Positions 1 through 12,882 of a DNA stretch of 64,000 bases are shown here, piece after piece. The stretch lies in the NCBI GenBank assembly GCA_021464415.1, contig CM038467.1, positions 23,592,011-23,656,010 of the forward strand, given 5' to 3'. This DNA comes from Lonicera japonica (Eukaryota; Streptophyta; Magnoliopsida; Dipsacales; Caprifoliaceae). The stretch's first letter is position 1. Every line of letters starts with the position of its first letter. A program made the translations under genes and the position numbers. The notes under the pieces are model-generated. The model made no database searches and was not told the DNA's origin. It saw nothing but the letters and a program-made list of their open reading frames with translations.

Positions 1-303
1 TATAAGAAGAAAAGTGTCAAAATTGATTAAAACAAAGCCCAATTTTTTTTGTCAAAAATGACTTTAAATCATGGCCCAATAATGTAAAAATAATTTTTAA
101 GTTATGGTCCAACAATATAAAATAGGCCTAATTGTCTAAGCCCAAAACTGAAAAAATCAAAAAACCGACCCCGATCGAACCGACCCTGACCAGTTTTAAG
201 TATTCATCGGTTCAATTTGGTTGACCATTTTAACAAAACCGACTAGTCGGTTCGGTTCTCACCGGCCCCGCACGGTTCGGGTAACCGAACTGTGTACACC
301 CCT
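1..303. mobile_element. Terminal fragment of a non-autonomous hAT-like element (partial)
   Basis: The segment ends in GTGTACACCCCTA, which read on the other strand is a TAGGGGTGTACA terminus typical of plant hAT-type MITEs. Just inside it are runs of CGGTTCGGTT and ACCGAAC in both orientations, as such elements carry near their ends. The other end would lie left of the window, so neither a target duplication nor the full length can be checked. A related AGGGGTGGCAAA terminus with similar CCGAACC sequence occurs at 15,165. Confidence 0.35.
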
Positions 304-954
304 ATATCTGGTGTTTGTTGTAGAAAATGATAGGATAAATAAATCATATCATGTGTTTGGCACAAGGGTGGATATGATATTTTAATCTTATCACACGTTT
401 GATGCAATAGGGGATTGGATTGTACTCAGGATTAATTATTATTTTATCCCTTTAGAACCGGATAAATATATACCACGCCTATAGGTGGTATTATTTTATC
501 CAATGGTTGCCGAATAACGAAATGAATATAAAAACTAATTTTTTTTTATTTTGATCTTTTTTTTATGCCTTTTAAATAATCAAATTTATTAATGAAAATT
601 TTCAACCAAAAATTTATTAATGAAAATTTTTAACCACCCAAAGTCACAGTAATTCAACTAATAAAATTTATTTATTGTATAATATGGTATTTTTATTTAT
701 TTTTTATTAAATGAAGATATTTGTAAGAAACTTTAATTTTAGAAAAACTGGTAACATTAGAATTTGAAATTGTACTTAATGCCTAGTTTGTAAATACTGT
801 GCGTAGTATAGAACTTTTCTCCCGAAAGAGTTTTTTTATGAAACTTATTTATAAATAAGACTTGTAATCCGGAACTCCGTCAAATGAAAAATTTATTAAA
901 TATTTATTCGATTAGTCTTTATCTTGTTCGATCCTACTTAATTTTTATCCGACT
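304..954. other. AT-rich intergenic DNA, possibly one arm of an older inverted-repeat element
   Basis: No gene is seen. The left part (GGTGTTTGTT, then GATAGGATAA at about 310-340) resembles the reverse complement of 4855-4903 (GGGTGCGGTT, then GATAGGATAA). The solo LTR at 960-4786 may therefore have landed inside an older DNA transposon whose ends are near 308 and 4903. No clean target duplication was found for that older element, so this stays tentative. Confidence 0.3.
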
Positions 955-959
955 GATTC

Positions 960-3900
960 TGTAACACCCCCACCTTAATCTACAGGACAACACTCGTAAT
1001 TAAGACATGGAGTGCTACTAACCCATCTTAAATTAACTAAAATGAGTATATAAATATAAAGAAATTCAAACAGTAAATATCACGCATATCAATCAGCAAA
1101 ATATAAGAGGACAATACTATACATAAACATGCATAAATGTTTATAGCTATTACATAAAATTAGTTAAGTAAGTCCAAACTAATATATAATACTTTGGGCT
1201 AGCCGTGGCTTCCCGAAATAACATATACACAACAAAAATAAATTTGTATCATAACCTTCTATTTCGATCCCGAACCCGCCGTCTTGTTAGCATCACTCGT
1301 CCCCTGTTTACCTGTATAAGTTAGAAAACGGGGTGAGCTCATAACTCAGTAGGGGGATATAGGGAATAACACGTGTTTGAAAAACATAATCATTAATTTG
1401 ATAATAGTTTATACTTCAACCATAATTCTATGAAACAATGCAATTTGATGATAATCCACTCCTTAACCATCAATCCATGTAAATATCATGATTTCACAAA
1501 AATAATGCATGCTCATGCCTATGAAAGTTACATCCTTTATGTCAACCGTTAAGCCACGTCACCAGAACAGAATATGGGCCACAGTGCTAATAGAATAATA
1601 ATAATAATGATGACACCGTCTCATCATCTCTCCAAGAGAATTGCTGAAGCTGAGCCAAATCATAGTCATAATAATAATAATACTAATAATAATAACAGTG
1701 GGCCTGACCGCCCCAAGAGAATGAGTATCACACACATAATATGGGCTCCCCAAGAGATATGAGCATCGAGATCATAACATAGGATCATATATATCTAGAA
1801 TATGGCCTATCTGTATCGGGTGAATACCAACAGATAATTAATAATTGAACCACAGTCCACAATATCATATCAACTGATCATTATTATAACAATTGTCTAG
1901 ATCTCCAGACTATTCACCGCGAGCTCTAGACAGCCGATGACTCACTAGTGTCTTGTCGTTGTTTAAATTTTTGGACTACTTACCGCGGGCTCTAGACAGC
2001 CGACGACTAGATGGCCCCAGAAGATTTAGGGCTTTTTAACCCAAAGGCACCAAGCCCTGCCTATTTTCCCATACCGGCAAACACTAACCACATCATTCCC
2101 CTTCACCTGACGGAAGGCCACAATAAATACAAATAATTGTGGGCAACATCCCACCATATATAACATAACTGAGAACATATGACATGCAGAACGGCGATCT
2201 CCAGAGAATAATATCCCACGATTCCAGAAATGCCAATATGAATATAGAAATATCTCTATCATCACAAATATGAGGTATTAGCTTCCCAAGAAGCAAATAA
2301 TATACCATATGCCATGAGAATACTCCAATATTGTCTAGAATATCGTCGAGAATGCCAGGTTGACACAATAATTATGCATAGCATGCAATTCATGCTCTAA
2401 ATATAAACTAGAAACAACATATGCCATGTAAACTCCAATAAACATTCATTCATATCCCTTAGTGAATACAAAATCATTATTTAATTCATTTTCATCAAGC
2501 GATCTACTATACACCTAAAGGACATCTTTTAGATATCAAATACTTTGTGAATATCAAGTTTATATGGCATACCTCGCTTCACTTCATGAAATTTATAGCT
2601 CAATCATGCACAACTTATGTATATTAAATTATATGATCAACATATTAACATACATGTATAAAATCATCCTTGTATAATCAATAATAAGAGATATGCGCTT
2701 TATATATCACGTATATGTATATAATCATCCATTTATTGGTAGATAAAATCATACTATCGACCTTTTTATGAAAATAAGGTTTAGAATCCACTACCTCAAG
2801 TTTAATAACGGAAGGAATGAAGAAAAAATGATAATAGAAGCCCCGTTCGATGAAATTCCAAATCTCCTACGTCACCTCACTCCTAGTATGACAAAACTCC
2901 CAAATAGATGAAGTTTAAGCTTCTATTCGTGTTGCCAAAGCTCTCACGTGAGCTCCCATGGCAAAACATCAAGGTAGGAGCACTGATCTAAAAATTAGGA
3001 TTTTTGGCTGATAAATCGGCCAAAAATCAAAAATCGGGATGTTACCGAGCGGATTTCCTTGAATCGGTGGTCAAAAATCGGGACAAATCGGCACAAATCG
3101 GAAAAAATCGGGTATAAATCAAAAAGTTATTAAAAATAAAAAATGTCTTAGATCTTTTTTTTCCCTTCACAGTTCACACTTTGGACAAATAAGTAAAGTA
3201 GTAAACAAAACAAAAAATACCCTAACCCCCAAATCATAAGCACGATCTCCTTCTCTTTCATCCGCTTCTTCTCTTTCTTCGTCTCATGGTCGCACAACGA
3301 TCCTATCTCTTCTCTCTCACACAGCCACGCAGGCAACAGTCCTTTCTCTCTCCTCTGTGACGCCGACAATAGTCGTCTCTCTCTCCTCTCACGCCGTCGA
3401 AGAGATGGCCTTCTCTCTCTCACGCCGTCGAAGAGCTCTCTCTCTTCTCTGTGTGTGTCCACTGTAACAGAGGGTAAGTGCTTGAAATATTTAGTTTAAG
3501 TGTTTTGTTTTTTTCATTAATTATTTAATTCATTGTATTTATATAAAATTTGTTCATTAAAAAATAAAAAATTTTGGTCGAAGTGTACAAAATCTGTTTC
3601 ATTAAAACCATTGGTTAAGTGATTTTTTTTGGTTCATTAAGTATTTAATTCACTACATTTGTATAAAATATTAAAATATGTTTATTAAAAATCTTTGGCT
3701 AAATGTAGAAATTATGTGGTGTACGTGTATCTATATGACTGTGGCTAAATCTTTGGTTAATTCATTGCTTCTTAGTGTAATGTATGTATCTGTGGCTAAA
3801 ATTATTTGTGGGAATGGAAATGTTATTATATTACTTAATGCCTGATTTTTTAAATTATGGGTTTGCCGATAAATCCCCGATTTTTTCCCGATTTCTCAAA

Positions 3901-4786
3901 AAATCCCCACTCCCCACCTTGCCGATCTAGGTTCGATTTACGATTTTTAGAACATTGGGTAGGAGATGATGAATAGTGAAAGAGTAAGAGATTTAGATGA
4001 TTTGAAGCTTTAATTCTTTGATCGAGGGTGAAAATGCTTAGAAATATTATTTTTTTGCTCTCTAGAACCCTCTGGAACTCTCTAGAGGTGTGTGAAAATG
4101 TTTGGATCGAAGTTAGAGTAAAAAATGACAAAAAATGGCTTTAAAACGTGTTTAAGTCTGTAAAAAAGTTTAACTAGCGGATCGGTATGCCAAATACCCA
4201 AAACTAATCCGCGGAGCACAAATTTTCCAATTTTTTGTTGCCGGACCGGTATGCCAAAAAGGACATACCGGTCTGCGGGTAAGTTTTGTGCCCCGATGCC
4301 CCATTTTTGTTTCGGTCATAAATTTTCGCTCGGAACTCCAATTGAGGTGATATTTATTTTCACGGAAAGGTAATTCAAAGATCTACAACTTTATAAAGGA
4401 AGTTTTATCAAATTATGGACATATAATTCTTAAAAATTCGACGAAAATAGAGCTCTGCCAAAGCGCTACCGAATGACCAGAATTTACTAATCAACCTACT
4501 TCGCACGTTGTTTTGACCAACGCAGAGTGTGAATTAGCTTTCAACTGAAACACGAAAGTTGTAGAATGATACAAATTCTAGACACCTATGCAAACGGAAT
4601 GATAAGTAATAAAAAAATTACAATAATTCAAAGTTAGCTAAAATTAATGAATTGCGAAGAACCAAAACTTCTTATTTACCAACCGAAATCGATTCGGATC
4701 ACTCGAATCACCAAATGATCACTCACATGAGTATAAATAAACTAACATAATTCAATTTAAAAAAAATTAAAGTACGTGGTATTACA
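960..4786. mobile_element. Solo LTR of a large LTR retrotransposon (3.8 kb), target duplication GATTC
   Basis: The block begins TGTAACACCCCCACC and ends GTGGTATTACA, so it has the TG...CA termini of an LTR. It is flanked on both sides by the 5-bp direct repeat GATTC (955-959 and 4787-4791). No second copy of either terminus occurs inside and no retroviral-type coding sequence is seen, so it is best read as a solo LTR left by recombination between two LTRs. About 1 kb of its length is the hAT element at 2981-3957, giving an original LTR near 2.85 kb. TGTAACACCCC starts are common in plant Ty3/gypsy LTRs, but the lineage cannot be fixed without an internal region. Confidence 0.75.
2981..3957. 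mobile_element. Non-autonomous hAT element inside the solo LTR, target duplication GGTAGGAG
   Basis: An exact 8-bp direct repeat, GGTAGGAG (2973-2980 and 3958-3965), brackets 977 bp. The ends form an imperfect inverted repeat: CACTGATCTAAAAAT on the left and CAATGTTCTAAAAATCG read inward from the right. An 8-bp duplication with CA..TG termini is the hAT signature. Both subterminal regions carry many copies of ATCGG or its complement CCGAT, which in hAT elements are candidate transposase-binding repeats. No transposase is encoded; the open frames inside are low-complexity. It inserted after the surrounding LTR. Confidence 0.8.
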
Positions 4787-4791
4787 GATTC

Positions 4792-7040
4792 TTTTCCTAT
4801 CCTATCCCACATAATTCCTATTTGACTAATTTCGACTCTTATCATATCCGGCCTTTATCTTATCCTATCATACCTCCTTATCCGGCATGCCAACCGCACC
4901 CTAATAGTATTATGGAGGAAGTTCAACCATTTAATATGTCATTAATATTTATTAATTGTATATATTTCATTAATATATATATATATATATTACATGTGTT
5001 TCTTCAAGCAAAATATAATTTTAATTTGCTAAATTTGCACTACACGATTGCACAAACTATTTCTATTTTGATGTATTCCATACACAATCATCAATTGCTT
5101 TCTTAGATAATATGGTTTTCTTGCTAAAGTTTGTAAGGTATATATATATATATATTTACATTTCAAAATGATCAATCAATATTCTTATTATTTTTTTTTT
5201 ATTTTTCTATTCATATTTTTACTGTTATTGCATTTTTTGTATTATTATTATTTTCAACAAAGAAAAATCCAAACACAAAGTCGATAATAAAGTTAACAAA
5301 TAAAAACAGGCAAAGATGATAGCAAAATGTGATATAAAATTGTATACTTTACCATGATTTTTAAATTCTTTGATTATATTAGACATTGAAGTTTCTATAT
5401 CAATATTTGGCCCCACATTTAATTACACTCCAAATTAAAAGTTTTAATATAATTCATTTATCATTCAAGGTGTCATACGATTATTTCTATGCACGCTAAA
5501 TCTGCAAGTAAAGAATAGGGGCTTTTAGTTTAAAGGACAAAAGTTAGATTTTTATCTATTATATGACACAATTTTTAATGATATGATGATTTCATCAAAT
5601 GATCTAAGCATTACAACCAACAATAGCAATTTCAACCACCATCAGTTTGCGCTGCCGTCCACCCACGTTACTGCCTCCTCCCTTCGCGGGTTCTCTCCCA
5701 CGACCCTCACCTACTACTGCAACAATCGAATATTTTCATATCAGTCAACTAAAAATACAACTATTATAACTCCATCTAGTACATTTGTCTATATATATAT
5801 GTGCGCTTACAGCCATTGCTGTTGAAACAGAGCTGAAAGATGTATAAAGAGCTGTGATGACGAACAAGTAGGGTTTTTTGTTAAATAAATAATGTTAAAA
5901 AGAGCTAGAGAGAGAATTTAGGTGGTGAATATAAGAAAGTTGATGAATATGAGATATTTAATTCAGCTGGTAAGGATGGATGATGATGATTGAGGAAGGG
6001 AGTTTATTCTTTATTTTAAAAACCCATCTATATTTGTGTTAAAAAATTAAAACTGGGTTGGATTTGGTAAAAAAATAATCTATATGGTACGCATAAAATA
6101 GATCACTCTAAAAATTGTGGTCGTGTCGTATTGGAAGATAAATTAGCATGAAAAATTATAAGAGTGATTTTTCTGAGGACTCCATGGTTATAGTTATCTG
6201 CTAATTAAGCTAAAATTTAAGAGATTTCAACTATTTCGATCTCTCTCTTGACTTCATGATTTTAAAGATGTTAAAGTCTTCTATCCGTCATTTACTAAAT
6301 CATTTGATCTATATTTGCAGTCCGCTTATGATAATCAGTATTTTTAATTAGCAATGTTCAATGTGTATAATTAATTATTTTTATCTTATATATGTGAACT
6401 ACTCTTACTAATATATATAGCTTTTTTCGTTTTTTGTTATACAAAAGGACTTTTTTTACTTTGTATATATTTAATTATTTTTCCTTTTTTGTTACACCTA
6501 AATAACAAATCCAAAACATATTCTAAAATATGGGACATTAATACCATCTCAACTAAGGGAAACACATACAATATACCTATGAATAAAAGACTACAACAAA
6601 ATTAAAAAAATGGAAAATATAAATCAAATACGGTGGACTATTTTAAAAACATTGTCCATATTTAAAAAGTATGGACTTAAAACAATTGGTTTAAAATGTG
6701 TGTCCTTGAGCCAACTCATTCAAAAAAATATTGAACTAGAGACTAATTTTCTATAAAGGGTATGAAATCTTTTGCATAAATAATTCATCGCAAGAAATAC
6801 GTGTTTCATTTCTTTTTTTTTTATCATGTTGTTTGCATTTTTTACCAAGTATTCACACGAACCAGATTAGACATTTGAAGTGAATTTTTATTTTTTATAC
6901 TATAAATAAATTTAAAAAATGTAAATTATCCGACCTCGTGCACCACAAGAGTTGAAATCTAGATATAATTATATTACGGAGGAAGTGTCATAATTGTAAT
7001 CATAATTTCTGTTTTAATTGCAGTCATCATATATCTAACC
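4792..7040. other. Gene-free AT-rich region with a diverged dispersed repeat
   Basis: No convincing gene. Parts of 5190-5515 and 6745-6925 match 44,455-44,955 in order (shared stretches include AAAGTCGATAATAAAGTTAAC and AAAATTGTATACTTTAC), so this is a second, larger copy of the sequence that forms the small Helitron-like element there. The intervening part, about 5520-6745, has no counterpart in the other copy. It contains (TA)n tracts and a GACTACAACAAAA motif at about 6590 of the type seen at ends of some DNA transposons. Confidence 0.45.
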
Positions 7041-7043
7041 TAA

Positions 7044-7450
7044 GGCCATCTCCAATGGTGTTTTCTACACAAGTAAATTTCTATGATAGAAATGAATAAT
7101 AGAAAAAATCTTCTCCAATGGGCATATCTATCTCCATTTCTATCTTAAGTGGAAGTCTAGTAGGATTGGGAATTTCTATCACCATTTCTACATATAGAAA
7201 TGGTGATAGAAATTTTCTATGTGACATAGCAAATTTTCATTGGTTGTTGTAGACCCACTAATTCTCTCTCTTCATTAAATAGGGGACAAAGTAAGGAAGA
7301 AATGGAACAATAGAAATCACCATTGAAGACCATATTTTCTATCTTTTTACACCAATACAAATATATTGCCGATAGATATAAAAATATTATAAAATAATAT
7401 TGACACATGAGATAGAAATACAAAAATAGAAATCACCATCGGAGATGGCC
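7044..7450. mobile_element. Tourist-type (PIF/Harbinger) MITE, target duplication TAA
   Basis: The 407-bp segment starts GGCCATCTCCAATGGTG and, read inward from its right end, starts GGCCATCTCCGATGGTG, so the terminal inverted repeats are close to perfect over the first 17 bases. TAA flanks both sides (7041-7043 and 7451-7453), the three-base duplication expected of PIF/Harbinger MITEs. It is non-coding. Confidence 0.85.
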
Positions 7451-7628
7451 TAAGTAAAACCTCCTTCAATTACGTTTGTTTCAATTTTATTTGGATTCTT
7501 TAATTCACACGCCTTTTTCTTATAATTACTTTCCGTATTCTTTAGTTTCCTTAAACAATCCATCCTCTCACAATTATTGCTTCCTCCTTTACATATCATA
7601 TAAGGTTTGAAGAGTAATTTACATAAAA

Positions 7629-8189
7629 CTAGTTTTGTAACCCGTGCGACGCACGGACGTTTTACAACCAAATGAGGAAATGACTTGTAAGGAAAAAAAT
7701 AATAACAGCTTTGTGACTATTAAGAAGAAATTTAAATATTGAGTATCTCAAACTTTTAAAGTGGGAAAACAATCAAATAGGAAAATAAGTTGATATAACT
7801 AACCTTGAAATAATAAAGCGTCGATGGAGTGGAAGAAAATAATATTTGACGAAAACCTTGAAATCTTCAAAAACATTCAAAAGGGAAAGAAATTATGAGT
7901 ATACAATTGGAAGGGAAAATAAAAACTAAATTGTTTAACATAAATTGGAATAATTGCATTACCTTAAGAAGTTTTTGATCGGAAAATGATATACAGCGAA
8001 TTTGGATTCCGGGGAGCCATTTTTATATAGTTGGTGGAATAAAGCAATAATAATGGTAATTTTAATACGGTTTTAGTGGAGCAACTAATAAGGAGTAATC
8101 ATTATAGGACAAACGGAATTAATTATAATTAAAACGGAAAAGAGGAGAGAGATGGTGAGAAATAGAAAATGGGCACAATATTAATTAGA
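7629..8189 (-). mobile_element. Non-autonomous Helitron 1 (3' end at 7629)
   Basis: Read on the minus strand the 3' end is a GC-rich hairpin (CCGTGCG/CGCACGG, 7642-7656) followed after about 10 bases by CTAG (7629-7632) and then T, as Helitrons end. The matching 5' end is TCTAATTAATATTGTGCCC at 8189. The same 5' sequence recurs at 12,433, 12,606 and 12,803, so it marks a family. The 561-bp element has no Rep/helicase coding. The base outside the 5' end is not the expected partner of the A/T target, so the exact 5' boundary is less certain than the 3' one. Confidence 0.6.
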
Positions 8190-8264
8190 ACTAGATTATA
8201 ACCCGTGCTATGCACGGGCACTTTTATAAAAGTTGTGTCTGTGCTAAAAATTATTATAAAAAAA

Positions 8265-8935
8265 TTATCAATTATAATTATTCAAATGAATTAGAAATTA
8301 ATTGAAATTGAAATTAATCTATAATATGATAATAAAAATAAATTATACTCAAAGTATAAAAGAGAAAGACCAATTTGTAAATTCTTGTGGTAGTAAGTTT
8401 AGATTAATAAAGAGAAAAAATATTTCTTTTTATTAATAATTGAGGAGATTAACATAGTTGTTTTTAGAAAGGAAAAAACAAAGAGAAAAAGGAAAAAAGA
8501 AAAGAAAAAGGAGATTAATAATGTAGCTAATTAATTCCTGCATTAATGATTGCCATGTGGTAATCTCATAACAAATCCTCCTGACAAAAAAGAATTGTCA
8601 ACTATAATTCTACAAATGAATTAGAAATTTTACATTGTCTTATTTTTAAATACAAAATAAAATTCAAATTGATCTATAATATAATAGTAAAATTAAATTA
8701 TAATCAAAGTATAAAAGACAAAGACCAATTTGTAAATTATTGATGTATGTAAGTTAAGATTAATAAAGAGAACACATATTTTTCTTTATTAATAATTGAG
8801 GAGATTAACAAAATTTGTTTAGAAAATAAAAAATAAAGAGAAAAAGGAAAAAAAGAAAAGAAAAGGAGATAACTAATTAATTCTTGTATTAATGAATGCC
8901 ATGTGGCATTCTCATAACAAAACATTCTCACTCCT
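8265..8935. repeat. Imperfect direct duplication, two units of about 330 bp
   Basis: 8265-8580 and 8595-8935 share long stretches in the same order: CAAAGTATAAAAGA, AAGACCAATTTGTAAATT, ATTAATAATTGAGGAGATTA, a purine-rich AAAGAGAAAAAGGAAAAAA block, and GCCATGTGG near the end. The copies differ at many positions, so the duplication is not recent. It lies directly inside the Helitron 3' end at 8191 and stops just before the next 3' end at 8953, so it may be two copies of one Helitron 3' region rather than a simple tandem duplication. Confidence 0.6.
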
Positions 8936-8979
8936 CCCATTTTATATATATACTAGGTTAATACCCCGCGATGCGTGGG

Positions 8980-11880
8980 CGTATTAACGTAGACGCATAA
9001 ACATATCAATTTACATAATTCTGTGTTGTACATATATAATTTCTTACATCATCTATTCCATGTATTTGTGTTTTCAAAATTGTCGTTGGCAAATGATAAT
9101 ACTCATTTGCTAAAAGATTGCTTCAGATCCAGATCTTGTATAACCTATCAACTTTGAAGTGTAACACGATCAACGTGTAGACGGCTATACTTTGCCTTTG
9201 ATTCCTCCATTACTTTGGCATAAACAAATATTATATAGATTCCTGAACATTTGAAAAATACAAAACTCTCAATTATGTACAAAATATATATAGAAAGAAA
9301 CTCTACCATAAAAAAATGCCGGCTATTGTACATGCATTGGCTTTACCCACTACAATATCATATATTTCTCTTTGATCGTATATTGGTTGGATAAATCTCA
9401 GGCCAAACATATGTAAATATGTGGCCTCAATGGAATATCTAACATCTATTCAAATCATAAAATAATTCTTGTATTCTTCAAGCATACCCCAGCTATTTTA
9501 TCTGAGTGATTGGAGGTCAAAGCATTCGACATATCGTACATCACCAGTGAACCTAAAATGTATACATAGCAAAATTATAAATGCACAATATACTATTAAT
9601 CTTAATTTGAGAAGGGGGTAATGAAAAACTATTTCACACTACTCACAATTATAAATTAATACATAAAACATAATCCCGATCATAAGAAATTAGATCGGAT
9701 AAAATCAAATATATAAGAATGCACTAAAAAAGGGTTGTGCGTCGACCTATTAGTACAAAAATCTCAGATAATAGGGCTTGTAATAGTCTTCATAACTACA
9801 ATCATAATTTGTTGAAAAGTAATAGCATACTAAGATTGAGGCTCTTTTACAATTGAATGTATTTGACCACAAAATGCAACACTGCACAAAGCATTCAAAA
9901 ACCTTTTAGATATCTAGCATTACAAATTAACATATTACTCACAGCAACTTAGCTTATAATATAAAAGAACAATTATCACCTATGTATATAGAAAATATGA
10001 AAATTTTCTTCATGAAATTCCTAGGAGCAAATTTCCACTAATGATCACTGAGATTGTTTATTGATGTTGAAATTGTCACATCTAAGTGTGCTCAACATAT
10101 TAAGCTATAAAATTTGTATAATGAAAAAAAGAACTGGGCACCTAATATATGGTTTCTACCTTCTTGGGACATAATTCAGGAAGTAGGTAATGTTCAAATT
10201 CATGATGAGAATATTTAAATGGCCTGTTGTCAACAAAATATAATTAAATCAAATGAGAGATGCAGTAAAAAACATAAAACAATAAAAAATATCTTATACT
10301 TAATTCTAGAAAATGATATTAACTTTATTACTATTTATCCAAGAAGAAAACAATTATAACAAATTTAAGCTTCTTTGGTAACAAATACATAGATTATGTT
10401 ACCATCAAATCTCATTTGAGCTTTGTCAATAACAGTTGATGCAATCAAAGGGAGTACAAACCTTTCTATTGAAATGGGCACTACGAAATGCAATTGAATC
10501 CATGGATTCTCTAATTTATCAACTAAACAAAATAACAAATATGTATTTATATCGACACATGTATCTATGTATATATATATATATATAATTTGGGGGTGTT
10601 AAGTTCTTACCCACGTAAAAAGTGTAGCTTGTGTTCCTATCATATCAGTTGCCATGGCAGAAATAGAACTTAAAGCAACATCTTGAATCACTTGGTAAAA
10701 GCTAAAACCTTCCTGCAATATTTCAAAATGCGCTGGTAAAATTAGATTCCATCCGATCATATTGAGGATAAAATATTTCTACATTTAAACTAATTAAGTA
10801 ATATGACCAACTATCAAGGTTAAATGTAGGTAATAGGCTCAACTGGTTAAATGGAAGAATCATATTGTTGAAAACTTTGGATAACAAATTCATAGGGCAA
10901 TGAAAACCCAATCAAAGGCAAAACAGTGAGAAATCAAATATACGTGACAAAATCATGTAAACTTGTGGATGCATATATATAGGTAAAAAGAATAAGAAAA
11001 TTACTCACTCAATGCAAAACACAATTATTCAGTGTAAATTTCACAGGTCAAATAAACTTACAAAGAGCCCTCAAATTTGATATCGAAACCCCTTTTCGCC
11101 TTTATATGAACTTATCTGAGCAGCGCACATATGGAGATTATGGCTACTACCCATTTTTTCCCTTCAATTTTAATCCTCCATTATTCTTCAAAAAACCCAT
11201 GACCAAATTCAAACCCAGATTTAGAGTATATTTATTTACTTTTTTGTTCTTGAAGTTTGAATATAACATAGGAGAAATTGAAAAATGGATTTTCATTTAA
11301 TAGAAGTAGAAATTGACGGAATTGATAGAACAATGAATGAAAAAGGATTTTGATGGTACAATTATATGAATCTGGAGAGAGAAAAAGAAAACAAAAAGAG
11401 GAAACTGAAGAGGATACTCATGAAAACAAAGAGATATACCAATCGATGGAGACCTAGAAATACCTTAGACAAATTGAAATTGCAAACACCAGATTCTCTA
11501 TGGAGTACAGTTCCGATGCCATCATAGATGTAGAGAAGGTTCTTGAAGATTGATTGTTCAATGACGGGGAAAAGGCTAGGTTTTCCATAACTAATAAATA
11601 AGGGAGAGCAAAAGACGAAGAGGAAAAGATGAAGAGTTATGTGTACGTTGGATCTAGAGGACAGAGAGGGATGGATGATTACGGGACGGAGATGATAGAA
11701 TATAACGGCACAATTGAATGGGATATTAATGCGTGGCAGAACAGGGAGAATGTGAAATAAATGTAGGACTCATGAGATGTTGACACGTGTATGTGTATTT
11801 GTTCAAATGGACAGCGTTTTTATTTAGTTTTAGTAGATATATATACTATTAGATTAGATTATATTAGATTTGATATATGA
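8980..11880. other. AT-rich interior of the Helitron cluster, no gene recognised
   Basis: Only short open frames occur and none resembles a known family. A (TA)n tract lies at about 10,568-10,588. The sequence may contain captured host gene pieces, as Helitron interiors often do, but I cannot identify any. Confidence 0.4.
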
Positions 11881-11889
11881 TATAATGCT

Positions 11890-12205
11890 AGTGCGATTTA
11901 AATGCTTAATCTAAATAAATGGGATATAAATGCTTAGTTCCTATGAAGATGACATGTGGCATTTATTTAGTAATAAAGGACTCCATTTTTGTTAGTGAAT
12001 TTAAATGCTTAATCTAAATAAATGGAATATAAATACTTAGTTGTTATGAAGATGACATGTGGCATTTAGTTAGTAATAAGGGACTCCATTTTTGTTAATG
12101 GATTTAAATGCTTAATCTAAATAAATGGGATATAAATGCTTAGTTGCTATGAAGATGACATGTGGCATTTATTTGGTAATAAGAGACTCCATTTTTATTA
12201 GTTTT
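11890..12205. repeat. Three tandem units of 103 bp
   Basis: AATCTAAATAAATGG recurs at 11,908, 12,011 and 12,114, giving an exact 103-bp period. Each unit also contains TATAAATGCTTAGTT (or close variants), GAAGATGACATGTGGCATTT and GACTCCATTTTT. Units differ by a few substitutions. The array is non-coding and lies inside the Helitron cluster. Confidence 0.8.
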
Positions 12206-12882
12206 AGTAAGAGAATTTCAAAATTTGGGATTTTCGGAATCATAAAGGAGGAAATAGAAGAGAGTGAGGGAGCAAAAATAATTATTGGGAAGAAAAAGAG
12301 GAGCATAATAAGGACTATTAATTATAGGAGGAAATCTAGAATTGGGTGAGTTGTTTAGTTTAAAAAAACGGAAGGAACGAGAGAGAGAGAGAGAGATGGG
12401 GGAAAATAAGAAATGGGCGCTATATTAATTAGACTAATTTTGGAGAGTAATTTAAGAAAACGGATGGGAGCCAAAAATAATTATTGGGAGGAATAAGAGG
12501 AGGAGCATTAGACTAATTTCAAAATCTAGCAAAATGAGGAGCATTAAAAAACGGAAGGGCGGAGAGAGATGGTGGGAAATAGGAAATGGGCACAATATTA
12601 ATTAGACTATTAATCTTTAAATTTGGAATTTACATAATCATAGAGGATAAAATAGGAGAGATAAGGGGAGGGAGCCTAAAATAGTTATTGGGTGAAAAAA
12701 GAGGAACAAAATTAGGAGTCATAATTATAGGGAGTATAAAAAACGGAAGGGAGCTGAGGAGAGAGATGGTGGGAAATAGGAAATGGACATAATATTAATT
12801 AGACTATTAATCTTGACAGAGTGAGTTTTTTTATAATATATATATATATATATAAATAATATCTACTAGAAATTAGGTAGAA

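Larger units (their letters stand above)
8191..12803 (-). mobile_element. Nested Helitron-derived cluster with two more 3' ends (8191 and 8953)
   Basis: Two further minus-strand Helitron 3' ends are visible. One has CTAG at 8191-8194 with hairpin CCCGTGC/GCACGGG (8202-8218); the other has CTAG at 8953-8956 with a CCCGCG/CGTGGG hairpin (about 8964-8979). Three family-type 5' ends follow: at 12,433 (a variant), 12,606 and 12,803. Before each lies a related purine-rich stretch (ACGGAAGG, then GAGAGAGATGG, then AAATGGGCAC). The arrangement fits several related elements inserted into one another; which 5' end pairs with which 3' end is not resolved. I recognise no Rep/helicase or captured gene in 9000-11,880. 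Confidence 0.5.

Noticed and set aside
960..4786. Complete short LTR element instead of a solo LTR
   Set aside because: No internal repeat of the termini, primer-binding site or polypurine tract was found.
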